Of a DNA stretch of 64,000 bases, positions 37,601-45,580 are shown piece after piece; positions within the stretch are counted from its first letter, which is position 1, and every line of letters begins with the position of its first letter. The stretch is from Roseiarcus sp963822215 (lineage in GTDB: Bacteria; Pseudomonadota; Alphaproteobacteria; Rhizobiales; Beijerinckiaceae). The stretch spans positions 310,001-374,000 of the forward strand of contig CAWGGX010000010.1 of the NCBI GenBank assembly GCA_963822215.1, given 5' to 3'. The translations under genes and the position numbers were made by a program. The notes beneath the pieces were generated by a model, which searched no databases, was not told the origin of the DNA, and saw nothing but the letters and a program-made list of their open reading frames with translations.

Positions 37601-38316
37601 AACGCGGCGGCCAAAGCTCGCAGTGGCGACGCGCCCGGACGGAACGAAATCACGTCCCACGTTCTGGTATCGCGCTCCTGGCGCAACGCCGGAAGCAACC
37701 CCGCGAAAACTAACGACGACTTGCCGCTGCCCGAAGCGCCAACGACGGCGACGACGGCATGTTCTTGTACCTGCGCAATGAGCTCGCGGATCGCGTCATC
37801 GCGGCCGCAGAACAGCGGCGCATCCTCCTCCCGGAAAGGCTCAAGGCCTCTGTAAGGGCAGATCAGCGCCTGAACGGAAGATGACTCAATCGCCTCACCA
37901 CGCAGCGCGCCGCGAAGGGCGGCAAGGCTGTTGGGTTGCTGAAGGATGCTAGTCCCCTTGCTGAAGTCGACCCAGGTCAATAGCTGGAGAAAACCGGTGG
38001 GGGGAGAATCGCAGCCCGGCATCAGCACCGGAATCACTTGGAATGCGACGTCGCGAGTCCGCCGGACCAAGGCGAGCTCACGCTCATATTGCTGGGTGTT
38101 GCCGATCCCATGCTTGCCAACGAGAATGGCGACAGCGTCGGATCGTCCGATAGCGTCTTCGAGCGCGGGGACCCACGGAAGGCCCGGACGAAGCTCCCTG
38201 CGATCAAAAAAGGTGCGCAGCCCCTGTGCGCGCAACCAGCCGTTCAGCTCCGCCGCAGCGGCTTCATCGCTGCGGGCGTAGCTGACGAAGACATCGTAGA
38301 CGCCGTCGCTCCCCAT
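34696..38316 (-). CDS. TIR-nSTAND NTPase with transmembrane helix and 39-residue repeats
   Basis: 1,206 residues. Residues 6-135 are a TIR domain (YDVFVSYARSDEAAAAELNG, with E80 in QQYERELALV as candidate NADase glutamate). Residues 153-560 are an nSTAND1-type ATPase: CPYRGLEPFREEDAPLFCGR, Walker A GASGSGKSS at 193-201, and Walker B LLIYVDQWEELY with D293. A basic/acidic helix (600-650) precedes one transmembrane helix at 652-675. Eleven tandem 39-residue helical repeats follow (718-1142, consensus LRALAQALQALPAKLTEAQA QEALDPVLRQIGQTT). STAND proteins oligomerise on ligand sensing; here the repeats would sense and the TIR would be the effector. It is a single-gene locus with no partner. Likely immunity or stress-suicide role by inference. 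Confidence 0.88.
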   Translation of the reverse strand: MGSDGVYDVFVSYARSDEAAAAELNGWLRAQGLRTFFDRRELRPGLPWVPALEDAIGRSDAVAILVGKHGIGNTQQYERELALVRRTRDVAFQVIPVLMPGCDSPPTGFLQLLTWVDFSKGTSILQQPNSLAALRGALRGEAIESSSVQALICPYRGLEPFREEDAPLFCGRDDAIRELIAQVQEHAVVAVVGASGSGKSSLVFAGLLPALRQERDTRTWDVISFRPGASPLRALAAAFGSSPDIVGPAEIDAYLEHEAAAYRDGDANKLTRIVSDRLDSAPKRPDRLLIYVDQWEELYAMAPAAEDKPRLRQHSGDVEKFIALLVASASGARSRASVVLTVRADFYNSLIRNPLISALLPQQQVNVPPMGSSDLRSAIETPAKKAGLSFSPAKLVDQILNDVGSQEGRLPLLQFALKETWEKREGDHLTAEAYTAVGGVAGAIEKTAQDAYKRLTLAQQDAARRLFLRLVMPGEGREDTRARSVIPDDPQQRDVINLFSNPKTRLLVTGFAPLQGPAQAGSDVRATVEVAHEALIQRWATLQEWVAKNRENLRARAAILRAMAEWEEKGNIDDYLLPTGVQLERSRALLKEPGDVPVDDIRNYVGRSIEKEQRRLKAEQDAALADQKRIAEAERGAKEAAEKAASRAKASVRKLRLALAAFVTAAVAAAFFYFARYYGPVHSSQALAALESLAEAFKALEPTGRESAAVDALQDVAIHIGTVTNQQMLWTLAEALRALIARVPPNEALDAVLYQIGQTENPDALQALAEALRALGPKVTEERATEAPNQVLRQIGQTKNPDALRALAQALQALPTKLSEAQAQEALGPVLRQIGQTTDPYALRALAQALQALPANLTEAQASQAFYPVLRQIRKNMDFGALWALAQALQALSANLTEAQAQEALDPVLRQIRQNTHPDALPALAGALQALAPKLTEAGVSQAFGPVMQQIGQRHDSDALLALAGALQALAPKLTEAQTQEVFDPVLLGINQRTDSDALRALAGAVEALVPKLTEAQAQEAFDSVSRQIRPTTNPYTLRALARALQALPAKLTEAQAQEALDSILGQIGPTTDPNTLRALAQALQALPAKLTEAQAQRALDAVLRGIGQTTYPDERSALAQALLALAAKLSVAQVQQALPVATSSMAYAPWEDEPANWAQALVALSSRLADQDATNELVAAIPHAYGPARVVLLEAIRARHPDALP
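34890..36160 (-). repeat. eleven tandem 117-bp coding repeats
   Basis: Each unit encodes 39 residues of the STAND C-terminus. Adjacent units share long identical stretches such as CCTGCGCCTCGGTCAGCTT, while the outer ones are more diverged. This indicates repeated unequal crossing-over with homogenisation in the centre. Confidence 0.9.
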
Positions 38317-39207
38317 GGCGGCAGACTATCGCCAAGGGCGTGATGGTCAATCTTGGCGACCACACGTGAAGGCAGCACCGCTCAACCACCGGTTAAGATG
38401 GTCACGTCGGCAATCGGCGGCTCGCCTTAGCCAAAGGGGGACTCAACGTGGGATTGATAAGTCAGTTATCCAAGCAAATGAAAGAAAGTGAATGCCTTAC
38501 GATCGCTCCACTGTGGCTCTGACCGGCACCTCACCACTTGGGAGCTTTCTCGCCCTTTACAACAGACACCGACACCGGGAGTCGACTGCATCCGGCCGGG
38601 AGATGGAGTGCCCGCGGTTCACGCTGAGCGGTGGCGGTCTAATTGTCGCCACCGCCCAACAATCCATTCAAAACTTGAAGGGGCACCGCCACATGCCTGG
38701 CGTGTCTGAGGCGGCGCGTCGGACTGAAACACTTTGCAGCGCGCCGATTCGCCTCAGGTCGTTGTCGGCGGCATTGGCGACGACTGACTATAGCAAGGCG
38801 CTAAGAGGACGCCGACCTCGGTGGCCCGTGTGGTGGCGACTGATCGCAAAGCGTCGATTTCATGCATTCGCCTTGCCATCGTTGAATGACCGGTATTTGC
38901 GCACAGCGGACGGCCGGAGTCGACGTATTGCGGCTGTTGCAGATCACGACCGCGAACGGCGCAAGTGGGCAGGTAAGCGGGCCTTGCCTTTAGACGCGCG
39001 CTCCGCCCGAAGCGGTAGTTCCTGACCGCGCAAGAATTATGATTGTTGCGATGGCTAGTATGCCGGACCGCGAGTGGGGGATACCGTGTCGCTCGATGGA
39101 CCCAGATTGATCCGGCCGCCGAGAGTTGGGGGGGGGTACAGGGACGACCGGCCGCGCCGTCGCGCGGACGTTGCGCGACGGCTACCTTCGTCGGATCCCG
39201 CGCGGCA
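38317..39207. other. 890-bp region without a recognisable gene
   Basis: I found no supported coding region. It holds a hairpin GGTGGCG/CGCCACC at about 38630-38653. The promoter of the TIR-STAND gene should lie just after 38316, in a stretch with ACCGGTTAAGATGG, but no clear -35/-10 pair can be named. The open frames at 38492-39025 and 39043-39555 carry no domain. Confidence 0.45.
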
Positions 39208-40776
39208 TCAGATGGTGTTAGACTTCATCTGGTCAGCGATATAGTCCGCCTGACGGATCGCAAGGGTCACGATCGTCAAGGTCGGGTTCTCGGCGCCACC
39301 GGTGGTGAACTGGCTGCCATCCGAAATGAACAGGTTGTTGATGTCGTGCGTCTGGCCCCACTTGTTCACCACGCCGTCGCGCGCATTCGCGCTCATCCGG
39401 TTGGTCCCGAGGTTGTGCGTCGATGGGTAAGGCGGGGTGGGCATGGTGCGCGTCGCGCCGACCGCCTCGTACAGCGCCTTGCCCTGGGCATAGGCGTGAT
39501 TGCGTATGGCGGTGTCGTTCGGGTGGTCGTCGAAATGCACGTCAACGACGGGTAGTCCCCACTTGTCCTTCTTGTCGCTGAGCGTGATCCGGTTGGTCTC
39601 CTGCGGCATGTCCTCGCCGACGATCCACATTCCGGCCGTGTTGGTGTAGCTGTCGAGGGCGCTGGTGAATTCCCGGCCCCAGGCGCCTGGATCGAGGAAG
39701 GCCGCCATGAACGGAATTCCGAGCGACAGCGTCTCCAGTTCATAGCCGCCGACGAAGCCGCGACTGGGATCGTTCCGGGCCTCGTCGCGGATGATGCCGG
39801 CCATGGTCGTGCCGCGATACATGTGGACGGGATCCGCGAATGTCGCGTAGACCGATCCCGTCGTGTGACGCATGTAGTTCCGGCCGACCTGGCCGGAGGA
39901 GTTCGCGAGCCCGTCCGGGAACTTCGCCGAAGCCGAGTTCAGCAGGAGCCGCGGGCTTTCCAGCGAATTGCCGGCGACCGCGACGATGCGCGCCTTCTGC
40001 CGCTGCAGCTTGCCGTCCAAGTCGAAATAGGTCACGCCCGTGACCCTGCCCGACGCGTCTTGCTCGATCTGCGCGACATGCGATTCCGGGCGAACCTCCA
40101 TGTTTCCCGTCGCCTCGCCCTTGGGTATCTCGGTGTAGAGCGTCGACCACTTCGCGCCCCACTTGCAGCCCTGGAAGCAAAAGCCCGTCTGATGGCAAGC
40201 GACGCGGCCGTCGCCCGCTACGGAATTGATCGCCATTCGCCCGGTGTGGCATTCCTTGTATCCGAGCTTGTCGGCGCCAGCCTTGAAAACCTTGAAATTG
40301 TTGTTGCCCGGCAAGCCCGGCAGGTCGCCCGTGCGCGTCACGCGCATCTTCTGCTCGGCCCTCGCGTAATACGGTTCAAGGTCCGCAAGCGTCAGCGGCC
40401 AGTCGAGCAGATTGGCGCCCGGCACCTGGCCGTAGATCGACGCCGTCTTGAACTCGTGCTCCTGGAGGCGGAGGGATGCGCCAGCCCAGTGGGTTGTTGT
40501 TCCGCCGACAGACTTTACGATCCAGGCCGGCAGGTTGGGGAAGTTCTTGTGAACGCGCCAGCCCCCGGAGGTCGTCCGCATATCCGTCCACGCAAGTTGG
40601 GCGAAGCTCGCCCATTCGTCGTTGATGAAGTCTGGGAAGTCGTAGCGCTTGCCCGCTTCGAGCACGACCACCTTGACTCCCTTCTGCGCCAGTTCGTTGC
40701 CCAGCGTGCCGCCGCCGGCACCCGATCCCACGATGACGACGACGCTGTCGTCGTTCTGGTCGAATTTCGCTGCCAT
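39208..40776 (-). CDS. GMC-type FAD oxidoreductase (gluconate/sugar dehydrogenase large subunit)
   Basis: 522 residues. The N-terminal Rossmann motif is VVVIVGSGAGGGTLGNELAQ. VGGTTTHWAGASLRL is the FAD-covering loop. A Cys-rich CHQTGFCFQGCKWGAK occurs as in gluconate 2-dehydrogenase large subunits. The C-terminal STHNLGTNRMSANARDGVVN and GGAENPTLTIV provide the catalytic His and Asn. It has no signal peptide, as expected if it is exported by hitchhiking on the Tat substrate encoded upstream at 40813-41364. It would oxidise a sugar, polyol or sugar acid in the periplasm and pass electrons onward. The cytochrome c subunit usual in such complexes is not next to it. Confidence 0.9.
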   Translation of the reverse strand: MAAKFDQNDDSVVVIVGSGAGGGTLGNELAQKGVKVVVLEAGKRYDFPDFINDEWASFAQLAWTDMRTTSGGWRVHKNFPNLPAWIVKSVGGTTTHWAGASLRLQEHEFKTASIYGQVPGANLLDWPLTLADLEPYYARAEQKMRVTRTGDLPGLPGNNNFKVFKAGADKLGYKECHTGRMAINSVAGDGRVACHQTGFCFQGCKWGAKWSTLYTEIPKGEATGNMEVRPESHVAQIEQDASGRVTGVTYFDLDGKLQRQKARIVAVAGNSLESPRLLLNSASAKFPDGLANSSGQVGRNYMRHTTGSVYATFADPVHMYRGTTMAGIIRDEARNDPSRGFVGGYELETLSLGIPFMAAFLDPGAWGREFTSALDSYTNTAGMWIVGEDMPQETNRITLSDKKDKWGLPVVDVHFDDHPNDTAIRNHAYAQGKALYEAVGATRTMPTPPYPSTHNLGTNRMSANARDGVVNKWGQTHDINNLFISDGSQFTTGGAENPTLTIVTLAIRQADYIADQMKSNTI

Positions 40777-40812
40777 CTCGTTCCCTCGCCTGAATGGATT
40801 ATGGTTGCGGGC

Positions 40813-41364
40813 TCAGAGCCAGCTGATGTCGTTGAAGCCGCGTTCGATGTATCCGCCCTTCGAGAAAGACTCGCCCTCGTATCCGAAGATCGGCCAGACC
40901 TCCTGTTGGTTGTAGAGCGACACGACGAGGCCGGACCGGATCGTCTCGAACATGGGATTGGCGGCCTGCCCCTTGAGCAGGGCGACGCGGTCGGCTTCCC
41001 AGCCCTGCCCGAGATAACCTCCGGGGCCCGCGGCGCCGTCAAGCGCGGCGACGAACGCCTCGATTTCCGCCTTCATGGCTGAGTCGCCCGCGGCCTTCTC
41101 GTCGTAGGGTTTCATTGCGATCGCGTAGTAGCGATCTGGGATCTTGTCGTGCGGATAGATGTCGCGCGCGACGAGGATCAGGGTCTTCATGGTCTCGGGC
41201 TTCAGACCCTTGACCTCGAGCGCCCAGGCTTCAGTTGCGTTGAGCAGCGCGCCCGTCGAGGTGATGGCGATGGCGGCGGCGTACCCGCCCGCGGCGGCCG
41301 ACCTTTGAAGGAAGCCGCGGCGGGACAAACCTTGAGCTGTTGACGCATGTTTTCGTGTCGTCAT
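40813..41364 (-). CDS. gluconate 2-dehydrogenase subunit 3-like protein with Tat signal
   Basis: 183 residues from the ATG at 41364, which has AGGAGGA 8 bases upstream (the frame extends to 41385 without a ribosome site). The signal peptide has the twin-arginine motif SRRGFLQ followed by a hydrophobic stretch (GGYAAAIAITSTGALLNA). The mature part (LVARDIYPHDKIPDRYYAIA, then GLVVSLYNQQEVWPIFGYEG) matches the small gamma subunit that escorts the GMC subunit through the Tat system. It is 36 bp upstream of the GMC gene, forming one transcription unit with it. Confidence 0.88.
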   Translation of the reverse strand: MTTRKHASTAQGLSRRGFLQRSAAAGGYAAAIAITSTGALLNATEAWALEVKGLKPETMKTLILVARDIYPHDKIPDRYYAIAMKPYDEKAAGDSAMKAEIEAFVAALDGAAGPGGYLGQGWEADRVALLKGQAANPMFETIRSGLVVSLYNQQEVWPIFGYEGESFSKGGYIERGFNDISWL

Positions 41365-41406
41365 GGGTGTTCCTCCTGTTCTCAATGAGTTGGCGATTGT
41401 CGATTT

Positions 41407-41802
41407 TTACTTGTAGCGCCCAAGCTTTTGCAGCACTTCGATTTTGTACCCGTCGGGATCCTCGACGAAGAAGAATTGGGCGATCAGCTTTCCGTCGCTG
41501 TTGAACTCAACGATCTTGCGCGGGTTGAGGCCCTCGGCTTCGAAACGTCGGCGCTCCGCGTCGAGGTCGTCCACGACGAAGGAGACATGGCCGTAGCCCG
41601 TGCCGAGATCGTAAGGCTCGGCTCGTCCCTTGTTGATCGTCAGTTCGACCTCGAAGGGCAACTCGGCGTTCGAGAGATAGACGAGCGTGAAGTCCGGAAA
41701 ATCAAGCCGGTCGGCCACGTCGAGCCCGAAGGCCTTCTTGTAGAACACAAGGGACCGCGCCTCGTCCAGGACGCGCACCATCATATGGATCGCTTTCGCC
41801 AT
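41407..41802 (-). CDS. VOC family protein (glyoxalase I-like)
   Basis: A 131-residue vicinal-oxygen-chelate protein of lactoylglutathione lyase type: IHMMVRVLDEARSLVFYKKA, LPFEVELTINKG, GYGHVSFVVDDLDAERRRFE and FFVEDPDGYKIEVLQK. The His and Glu metal ligands of the two modules are present. It is first in the same strand series as the dehydrogenase subunit genes, 42 bp upstream of the Tat signal gene's start. It may be co-transcribed and handle a reactive dicarbonyl by-product, which is inference. Confidence 0.88.
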   Translation of the reverse strand: MAKAIHMMVRVLDEARSLVFYKKAFGLDVADRLDFPDFTLVYLSNAELPFEVELTINKGRAEPYDLGTGYGHVSFVVDDLDAERRRFEAEGLNPRKIVEFNSDGKLIAQFFFVEDPDGYKIEVLQKLGRYK

Positions 41803-41899
41803 CTTCGCTCACGCCAAGAATTACCGCTTCCGCGGCGTTAATGACGCAACAGTAGAAGCCGCCGAAGAGCGCGGGTGTTATGGGCTTACTACGCTCGGC

Positions 41900-42196
41900 T
41901 CAGGCCGCCTCCACGCGCCCGCGTCCACGCTGGACTCGTTCGGTCTCGATCGCCACGACGCATATGCAGCGCAAGTGAGACGTGAAATTCGGAACCTCCC
42001 CCCGCAAGAGCAGCACCTCGCGATGAAGCGTCGAGATGAAGCGTGGTACGGTCAATTCCTCGCGCGCTGCGATCTGCTCGAGTATACCCCAGAACACCTT
42101 TTCCAGACGGATGCTCGTACACTGGCCATTCAGCCGGATGGAGCGCGTCTCAAAAGCGTAGCTGTCCGGGGACTGGCCCGCGAAAATGCGGCACAT
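41900..42196 (-). CDS. ribbon-helix-helix domain protein (RHH_4 type)
   Basis: A 98-residue protein: SIRLNGQCTSIRLEKVFWGI, LEQIAAREELTVPRFISTL, the arrangement of the short RHH_4 family found in Hyphomicrobiales and relatives. It probably acts as a dimeric DNA-binding regulator. It stands 97 bp upstream of the VOC gene on the same strand. The target is unknown. Confidence 0.8.
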   Translation of the reverse strand: MCRIFAGQSPDSYAFETRSIRLNGQCTSIRLEKVFWGILEQIAAREELTVPRFISTLHREVLLLRGEVPNFTSHLRCICVVAIETERVQRGRGRVEAA

Positions 42197-43047
42197 GCTT
42201 CCTCCCTTGGCCGTCTAAGCGCGGCTGTTTGGGGCGGACCCGTTTCCGTTCTCGGCAAGTGCGCCGCGGCGGCCCGTCACGCGATAATAAAGATAATAAA
42301 AAGGTAATTTAAGGCGGGGCCCAGCGCCCGTCGAGAGCGACGGCAGCTCGCGGCGAGAACTTTTGGATTTGCTCCCGCGCCAAATCGCACGTTCGGTGCC
42401 GTCTCTAATGTCGAGTCGCGGCTTCTGAATATCGATGAGCTGCGACGCGATAACGTGATAACGAAACACGATAGCCGGAAAGACAGCGTAACCGCGCGGC
42501 TCGATGGTCTAGCTATGCAAGAAGGGCCGCTTGCCCGCAACGACCGGTGTTGGCGCCCTCGCCGTACTGCAGCGACCGGCAAGGGCAGCTAAAAGTCGGA
42601 TATCACTCGTTCGGCCAACCGTCCGGCAACGCCCGCAATTTGCGCAAAGCCGACGGCAGGAGTTGACGTTGAGCGGGCGTTGCGGGTTGCGGCCTTGGAT
42701 GCCTCAATTGGGCGGAAAGCGGGCGTTGGCCGAACGGCGGGAACGGGCGGGACAGCGGGCGTTCAGAACTCGAATACTAGGCAGATTGCCCTTTCTTGAC
42801 CCACGTTATGGTCCTGCAAGCTTCATCATGACCGCGACTGCGTTCCCCTTCCCAACTACTGCGTTCCCCTTCCCACTTAAATAGGCCCCCGTCACCTACT
42901 CAGCTTGCGATCGCCATGCGTGGCACCATCTTCCGCCGCTGCCATCGACCATGGTGTTCTCGCGCGTCACTCGCCCTTGTGTCTTATCTGCTTGAATGTC
43001 CTGGCGCGACACTGCTGTCGCCTTTGGGGTGAACACGGAACTCTACT
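42197..43047. other. 850-bp gene-free region
   Basis: No gene is supported. A short tandem repeat of 21 bp (TGCGTTCCCCTTCCCAACTAC) starts at 42839 and again at 42860. A+T-rich GATAATAAAGATAATAAAAAG lies at 42282-42304. The right end abuts the ISAzo13 remnant. Confidence 0.45.
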
Positions 43048-43780
43048 AAGGACAACCACAACGATAAGTGAATTGGGATTGGCCGTGAATGGCCATGCGA
43101 CCTTTTGACTCGGTTGTGGGCGATTCCTCGGCGCGGCGCGGCGCGCTAGCAGCGATTGGATGATCGATTGGCGGGCGATTCGGCAACGTTGGGAAGCGGA
43201 CGGTTCGAAACGGGACGAACGCGGTCGGCGGTTGTTTGCGGCAAGCGAGACGCGCGCCGCCGAATGGGGTGGTCTGGCGGTCGTGTCAAGCGTCACGGGT
43301 CTGGCGCGCAGCACCATCGGACGTGGACTGAAGGAGCTCGATGGGCCGCCACTTGCTCCTGGCCAAGTTCGCCGTGATGGGCGACCCGGCCCGCCCGCTG
43401 CTGTGGGTATCGAAGAGTCTCGACAAGCTGGCGTCCGCGCTTGTCGCCATGGGTCACTCGATCAGCCCCAACAGCGTGCAGCCACCCCGATCGCAATGCG
43501 CAGTTTGAATACATCAACGCCGAAGTCCTTGCGGCTCAGGCTGCTCATCGAGATCGGTTTCTCACGGCAGGTCAACCGGAAAGCCGACGAGGGTTCGAGG
43601 CGGCCGCGTTCGTCCCGTTTCGAACCGTCCGCTTCCCAACGTTGCCGAATCGCCCGCCAATCGATCATGCAATCGCTGCTAGCGCGCAAAGCAGCGCCGA
43701 GGAATCGCCCAAAAGCGAGTCAAAAGGTCGCATGGCCATTCACGGCCAATCCCGATTCACTTATCGTTGTGGTTGTCCTT
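43048..43780. mobile_element. scrambled ISAzo13 remnant framed by a 179-bp inverted duplication
   Basis: The arms 43048-43226 and 43602-43780 are near-identical inverted copies. Each contains the element's end and the first codons of the transposase (MIDWRAIRQRWEADGSKRDE). From the left arm the reading goes on through GGLAVVSSVTGLARSTIGRG and LKELDGPP, then in another frame MGDPARPLLWVSKSLDKLAS and ALVAMGHSISPNSV. After that HPDRNAQFEYINAEVLA and RLLIEIGFSRQVNRKADEG appear in swapped order. All are ISAzo13 transposase blocks. No catalytic domain beyond this is left, so it is a non-coding relic. Confidence 0.82.
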
Positions 43781-44056
43781 AAGACGGCCCGGCCGTTGAT
43801 CGAGACGACTCGCGTCGATCGCCACGATCCGCGCGAAGTCGTGCTAGCCGCCGCGAGCGGTTCAGCTCGGGGATTGTCGGCGCAACAACGGCCTGTCATC
43901 GCGTTTCAGCCCAGACGAACAGGCACCCGCCCTCCTTCACGCGCCGCTTTTTGTGTGTCACAGCTTGGTTCTGACTTGTTTGGCACCGAGCCTCTGGCAT
44001 GATTGGGGAAAGCTTGGCATTTTGCGGAATCTGTGCGAGTGCGGACTTCTGTCACA
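43781..44056. other. leader region of the TIR operon
   Basis: No gene is seen. It should contain the promoter of the TIR-MoxR-WD40/caspase operon; TTGTTTGGCACCGAG near 43977 and the run before 44057 show no convincing -35/-10 pair. Confidence 0.35.
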
Positions 44057-45580
44057 ATGCGCGACACGGCGAAGCCGCGGACGGTACGTTTCATGGGGGG
44101 ATCGGTATTTCTCTCGCATGCGAGCGAGGACAAGCCAAGGATAGTTTCGCTCGGGCTCATTCAGGCTTTGCAGAGCCGAGGCCTGTCGGTCATCGTTGAC
44201 CGACGGGAGAGTTTTGTCGGCCTGCCTCCAGATAGCATGAGAGCCTTGGACGCCATCGCGCTTGGCGAAATGTGGAGGCGGGATCTCCCGAGGCTTTTAG
44301 AACAGGCGAACGTTGTTCTCGCCTGCTGGTCGAAAAATTACGCAAGGAGGTTTACGCCTGACCAAAGCAACCCATCTGTGGGTCAATATATCCGCGATGA
44401 GACCGAGGATGCGCGCGCCGACGAATACTTGGCTCACGTTGTCCTCGACCCGATCGAGAGTTTTCCACCGCCCTACGTGACGCTGAAGGATACACAATAT
44501 CTTCAATTGTTCAAGACCGAGCACGACGGCGTCGCAATGGAGAGTGGATACGATGACCTTTTCAAGAGAATTGCTGACATCATCGAATGGAGACGAACGA
44601 AGGAACTGGGTTCGTTCTACGATGCACATGCATGGGCGGCAATCCGCCTTCTCGATCGTGGGCCGCAAGAGGAGCCCCTGCGGCCACACGTTGTCCAGGA
44701 GCCGGCTGCCGGCCTCTATTTCGTGTTCGGGCCGCAAATTGAGGTTCCAGAACAGCTTTACGACCGGTTTTGTTACTTCACCATGCCGGCCAACGGAGAA
44801 CATAAGGAAGACCGACCTTGGATCGAGATAATAACGAACTATGTGTCGGGCACGCTTCCCCTTAAGCCTTGGCAGAAACCCCCGGTCATTCATTGGCCGC
44901 AAGTGACAGTCGGCGCTGGCGCGCAATCAAGCTACGAAAAGGCTGTTGCTCGCATCGCCAACCAATTGTATCTAGCCGTTCCAAGAATAAAGATCAATAC
45001 GGACCAGAGCCCTTTGCGACGTGTCCTTGAGTCGATTAAATATTCTGGTGATCAGATCGGGATATCATACTTCGCTTATTCGTTTATTTCCGCGGAAAGA
45101 TGGGCAGATGAACGAGAAACAATTTGCGCGCTCATTGAAAGGCTTGGCACCGAACTCGCCGAAGCTTCGGTTGACAACTTTCGCTTCCTTGTCGTCATCG
45201 AGCGGGGAGAGCCAAAACGCGGCTTCTTGCGACGTTTCTTTGGACGGATCGGCCAGGACAAAGAGTTGGGGTCAAAAGAAGGCGGACCTTCCCCGACGGA
45301 CTTCGACGGGCGACCCATCTGGTATCGTCTGCCAGATCTGACATCCGTTCAAAAAATCGACTTTGATGACTGGGCGGCGATACTGTCGACAGCCTGGGGT
45401 GTCGAAGTAGAGCGGGCTCGCCAATCTCTTGTCGAGAGCTTTACGGACAATTTTACGTCATTCGCACAAGCGAGTGAAGTGCTCGTCAAATTTGTGCTTC
45501 CAAGACTTTGGTCTCTAGCCCTGCCAAATCTTAGAAAACGAGGGTTGGACGCAATCTCCGCACCCAAGGTCGCCGCATGA
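44057..45580 (+). CDS. TIR domain protein, first gene of a MoxR/WD40-caspase operon
   Basis: About 507 residues from the ATG at 44057; ATGs at 44003 and 44093 are alternatives and none has a strong ribosome site. The TIR domain covers the first 150 or so residues (GGSVFLSHASEDKPRIVSLG, LSVIVDRRESFVGLPP, ANVVLACWSKNYARR, with YIRDETEDARADEYLAH supplying a candidate NADase Glu). The remaining 350 residues have no P-loop. The segment ISYFAYSFISAERWADERET, FRFLVVIERGEP and YRLPDLTSVQKIDFDDWAAI looks like the inactive STAND-like adaptor of TIR-MoxR systems, which is inference. The codon use is more A+T-rich than its neighbours. It overlaps the MoxR gene by 4 bp. Confidence 0.85.
   Translation: MRDTAKPRTVRFMGGSVFLSHASEDKPRIVSLGLIQALQSRGLSVIVDRRESFVGLPPDSMRALDAIALGEMWRRDLPRLLEQANVVLACWSKNYARRFTPDQSNPSVGQYIRDETEDARADEYLAHVVLDPIESFPPPYVTLKDTQYLQLFKTEHDGVAMESGYDDLFKRIADIIEWRRTKELGSFYDAHAWAAIRLLDRGPQEEPLRPHVVQEPAAGLYFVFGPQIEVPEQLYDRFCYFTMPANGEHKEDRPWIEIITNYVSGTLPLKPWQKPPVIHWPQVTVGAGAQSSYEKAVARIANQLYLAVPRIKINTDQSPLRRVLESIKYSGDQIGISYFAYSFISAERWADERETICALIERLGTELAEASVDNFRFLVVIERGEPKRGFLRRFFGRIGQDKELGSKEGGPSPTDFDGRPIWYRLPDLTSVQKIDFDDWAAILSTAWGVEVERARQSLVESFTDNFTSFAQASEVLVKFVLPRLWSLALPNLRKRGLDAISAPKVAA

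Noticed and set aside
38492..39025. 177-codon open frame upstream of the GMC gene.
   Set aside because: No domain, no ribosome site and shadow-like composition.
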